Shown in pieces: positions 7,367 to 9,121 of a stretch of DNA of 9,121 nt. The stretch spans positions 1 to 9,121 of the forward strand of contig JAADFL010000022.1 in the NCBI GenBank assembly GCA_013152945.1. The letters run 5' to 3'. Origin of the DNA: Deltaproteobacteria bacterium (lineage in GTDB: Bacteria; Myxococcota_A; JAADFL01). The position numbers were made by a program, and so were the translations under genes. The notes under the pieces are model-generated. The model worked only from the letters and a program-made list of their open reading frames with translations, was not told the origin of the DNA and made no database searches. Each line of letters begins with the position of its first letter. Within the stretch, counting starts at the first letter, position 1.

Positions 7367-8449
7367 ATGAAAAAAGTAAGGGTCCTGGTCATAGATGACT
7401 CCACTTTCAATCGAAGAAGCATTATTTCCATGCTCGAATCCAGCGGAGAAGTCGACGTGGTCGGTTCTGCCGCCGACGGCGAAGAAGGATTGAAAAAGTC
7501 AATCGAACTCAAACCTGACGTGGTCACGCTGGACCTTGAGATGCCCAAGATGGATGGATTCACCTTTCTCCGTCTTCTGCTCTCCAGGCAGCCCACCTCG
7601 GTCATAATAATAAGTTCGAATTCTCAGAAACAGAATGTGTTCAAGGGACTTGAACTGGGTGCCCTGGATTTCCTGGCCAAACCGTCAAGGCACATAGATC
7701 CGGGAATGTCCGCGATACGGGATGAACTGCTGAAAAAAGTATTGGTGGTAAGACAATTACGCCGCAGGGCGTTTAAGAGCGGCATAGGCGTAGCCATGGG
7801 ATCAGCCAAAAGGCCGCCTGAACGCGCAATACGGCGCAGAAAAAGCACGGGCAAAACGATATCACCGGCAAAGCTGAAGGTCGTGGCCCTGGGTGCCTCA
7901 ACCGGAGGTCCCTCGGCCATAACACGAATCCTGCGGGAATTGAAATCCGAGCCTGTGATGGCACTGCTGATAACGGTCCACATGCCCGCCAAGTTCACCA
8001 AGGCCTTTGCCGACAGGTTGAACAAGCTATCCAGGTACAATGTCGAAGAAGCAAAGCAGGGAATGTCAATCATGCCCGGTACGGCATTTGTAGCGCCTGG
8101 CGGAAAACACATGGTTGCTGTACCTGGAAGGCCCTGGCCCAAAATAAAAATTCTGGATGAATCCGGGGAGGCCAAGTACAGGCCATCTGTGGATCTGTTG
8201 TTTTCATCCTGTTCCAAGGTATTTGGGAAAAACCTGACCGCATTTGTTCTGACAGGCATGGGGGATGACGGAAAGAAGGGAATCAAGCTGGTCAAGGAAC
8301 AAGGGGGCACCACTATAGTGGAATCCGAGGACACGGCGATAGTATTTGGAATGCCGCACGAAGCCTTTAACACAGGAGCAGTGGATCGAAAGATTCCATT
8401 GGATGAAATACCGGCCGCTATTGACGCACTCGTTTCCATTCGAGGATGA
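7367..8449 (+). CDS. cheB: Chemoreceptor methylesterase/deamidase CheB
   Basis: This 360-residue two-domain protein removes methyl groups from receptors and can deamidate receptor glutamines. The N-terminal receiver (about 1-120) has Asp10-Asp11, phospho-acceptor Asp56 in VTLDLEMPKMDG, Ser83/Ser84 at the switch and Lys105 in FLAKPS. A basic linker follows (about 129-170, rich in Arg/Lys). The C-terminal esterase domain (about 171-360) carries the catalytic triad Ser178 (GASTGGP), His205 (VHMP) and Asp301 (TGMGDDG, where most CheB proteins read MGNDG). The domain is complete and should be active when phosphorylated by CheA. Start choice is discussed with the ribosome site at 7348. The stop is 6 nt before cheY2, whose ribosome site lies in the last cheB codons. 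Confidence 0.96.
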   Translation: MKKVRVLVIDDSTFNRRSIISMLESSGEVDVVGSAADGEEGLKKSIELKPDVVTLDLEMPKMDGFTFLRLLLSRQPTSVIIISSNSQKQNVFKGLELGALDFLAKPSRHIDPGMSAIRDELLKKVLVVRQLRRRAFKSGIGVAMGSAKRPPERAIRRRKSTGKTISPAKLKVVALGASTGGPSAITRILRELKSEPVMALLITVHMPAKFTKAFADRLNKLSRYNVEEAKQGMSIMPGTAFVAPGGKHMVAVPGRPWPKIKILDESGEAKYRPSVDLLFSSCSKVFGKNLTAFVLTGMGDDGKKGIKLVKEQGGTTIVESEDTAIVFGMPHEAFNTGAVDRKIPLDEIPAAIDALVSIRG

Positions 8450-8455
8450 TCTAAA

Positions 8456-8833
8456 ATGACCAAGGCTTTGATAGTAGATGATTCACCCAGTATGAGAGAA
8501 CTGCTTTCTTATGTTCTATCGAAGCTTCCCGGCCTTGAAGTGGAAACTGCACAAGATGGACTGGATGGATTCAAGAAATTACTCTCTTCCAGGTATGACC
8601 TGGTCATCACCGAGATCTACATGCCGATAATGGACGGTTGCAAGCTTGCAAGATTGATCAGGAGCGATCCGAATCACAAGCATATTCCGATATTGGTCCT
8701 GACAAGGGAGACGGACAGGGAATCAAGGAAAAACATGCTTTCCTGTGGAGCAAATGAATACTTGACCAAGCCAATACAAGCTCCTGACGTACTAAGCTTG
8801 GTCAAAAGGCTGCTGTCAGAGAAAAAGTTTTGA
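8456..8833 (+). CDS. CheY-like receiver with Glu at the phospho-acceptor site (CheY2)
   Basis: This is a single receiver domain of 125 residues, similar in size to CheY1. Asp8-Asp9 (metal site), Thr83 (switch), Tyr102 and Lys105 (YLTKP) are all present. The residue that should be the phospho-accepting Asp is Glu53: the motif reads DLVITEIYMP, codon GAG, where CheY1 reads DLIITDINMP. The surrounding MPIMDG turn is normal, so alignment is unambiguous. The domain probably folds but cannot form the standard aspartyl phosphate. It may be locked in an active-like or inactive state, or regulated by binding alone. GAGGA (8442-8446) inside the end of cheB is 9 nt before the ATG. It is the last gene of the operon. 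ATA is again a common Ile codon, so it belongs compositionally with the other che genes. A single-base sequencing error (GAC to GAG) is the main alternative. Confidence 0.92.
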   Translation: MTKALIVDDSPSMRELLSYVLSKLPGLEVETAQDGLDGFKKLLSSRYDLVITEIYMPIMDGCKLARLIRSDPNHKHIPILVLTRETDRESRKNMLSCGANEYLTKPIQAPDVLSLVKRLLSEKKF

Positions 8834-8883
8834 GTCACTTAATTTATTTGACCCTTCCCGCCCCTGGCTTTTTCTTTACCGGT
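8834..8883 (+). other. Spacer after the che operon, no clear terminator
   Basis: About 50 nt, first AT-rich (AATTTATTTG) then pyrimidine-rich (CCCTTCCCGCCCCTGGCTTTTTC). There is no GC-rich hairpin followed by a T tract on the plus strand. The shift into higher-GC sequence with different codon use occurs here. Confidence 0.5.
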
Positions 8884-8887
8884 AAAG
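8874..8887. repeat. Perfect 14-bp palindrome
   Basis: CTTTACCGGTAAAG is exactly self-complementary and lies at the boundary between the che operon and the toxin-antitoxin remnant. It could be a dimeric regulator site or a remnant junction sequence. It lacks the T tract needed for a plus-strand intrinsic terminator. Confidence 0.5.
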
Positions 8888-9121
8888 CAGACGTAGACTT
8901 CAATCTCTTATGGGAGCAACGGGGACGGAACGCGAGCTTCTGGCCAATAACCGCGTCGTGTTCAACATCGGCGGAAACAAGTACCGCCTGGCCGTCGCCG
9001 TTAAGTACCGGGCGGGTATCGTGTACATCCGCTTCATCGGAACACACGCCGCCTATGACGAGATTGACGCGGAGGCAATCCTGTTTCGCATGGAGCAGCT
9101 CGGCCTGAGCCGTAAAGACCT
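8884..9121 (+). pseudogene. Degraded higB-higA toxin-antitoxin module, fused remnant (runs off right edge)
   Basis: From 8910 one frame reads the C-terminal half of a HigB-type mRNA interferase: LANNRVVFNIGGNKYRLAV, then IVYIRFIGTHAAYDEID, the family's end signature. Upstream, a different frame reads KADVDFN from 8884 and NASF at about 8928-8939, which match the preceding HigB segment (KADW... and the residues just before NRVVFNI). The spacing is one nucleotide short of in-frame, so a frameshift is likely. The N-terminal half of HigB is absent. After DEID the frame continues directly into AEAILFRMEQLGLSRKDL, which resembles the helix-turn-helix portion of HigA antitoxins (typically IEAIxFRMEQxGLxxKDLEP). 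HigA's first 60-70 residues or so are therefore missing and the two proteins are joined in frame. The ATG at 8910 has no ribosome site. Codons differ from the che genes: no ATA among 6 Ile and no AGG/AGA among 7 Arg. A functional shortened protein cannot be excluded because the 3' end is outside the window. Confidence 0.7.

Noticed and set aside
7624-8463. 279-codon minus-strand open frame opposite cheB
   Set aside because: Antisense shadow of cheB, whose catalytic triad and receiver motifs are unmistakable on the plus strand.
8830-9108. 92-codon plus-strand frame overlapping the cheY2 stop
   Set aside because: Its second half is a shifted-frame shadow of the HigB/HigA reading. Only short stretches (KADVDFN and NASF) look ancestral, which fits a frameshifted pseudogene.
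1-9121. CRISPR array, tRNA, rRNA or insertion sequence
   Set aside because: No regularly spaced direct repeats, cloverleaf, rRNA-like sequence or transposase frame was seen on either strand.

Overview
The window is dominated by one compact, plus-strand chemosensory operon (about 732-8833) from a Gram-negative bacterium. Gene order is cheY, cheA, cheW1, cheW2, a 681-residue HEAT-repeat protein, cheR, cheB, then a second receiver protein. Each junction is an overlap or a gap of 3-21 nt, so the eight genes are almost certainly co-transcribed and partly translationally coupled. The organism cannot be named from sequence alone. A HEAT-repeat protein inside a che cluster, paired CheW proteins and no flagellar genes recall the multiple chemosensory systems of Myxococcota/Desulfobacterota-type bacteria; this is inference.

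Layout: (1) 1-502, minus strand: the N-terminal 167 codons of a secreted lipoprotein that runs off the left edge. (2) 503-731: divergent intergenic region with a candidate promoter and an imperfect inverted repeat. (3) 732-8833: the che operon. (4) 8834-8883: short spacer containing a 14-bp perfect palindrome, with no convincing terminator. (5) 8884-9121: a degraded higB-higA toxin-antitoxin module. It is truncated at its 5' end, appears frameshifted, and joins the end of the HigB toxin in frame to the helix-turn-helix part of a HigA antitoxin.

How the genes fit together: CheA (complete, His53) autophosphorylates when coupled by CheW1/CheW2 to a receptor that is not encoded here. It should pass phosphate to CheY1 (intact Asp61) and CheB (Asp56). 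CheR and CheB set the adaptation state of the unseen receptor. The HEAT-repeat protein is probably a docking or output partner. The last protein, CheY2, keeps the acidic pair, the switch Thr and the Lys of a receiver, but has Glu53 where the phospho-accepting Asp should be. It is therefore probably a phosphate-independent receiver.

The most interesting points are the Glu-substituted CheY2, its pairing with a normal CheY1 and a large HEAT solenoid, an arginine-rich N-terminal tail on CheW1, and the codon-use break between the che operon (many ATA and AGG/AGA codons) and both flanks (none or almost none). Shared cheA, cheW, cheR and cheB genes make this a variant chemosensory pathway rather than a wholly new class of system.
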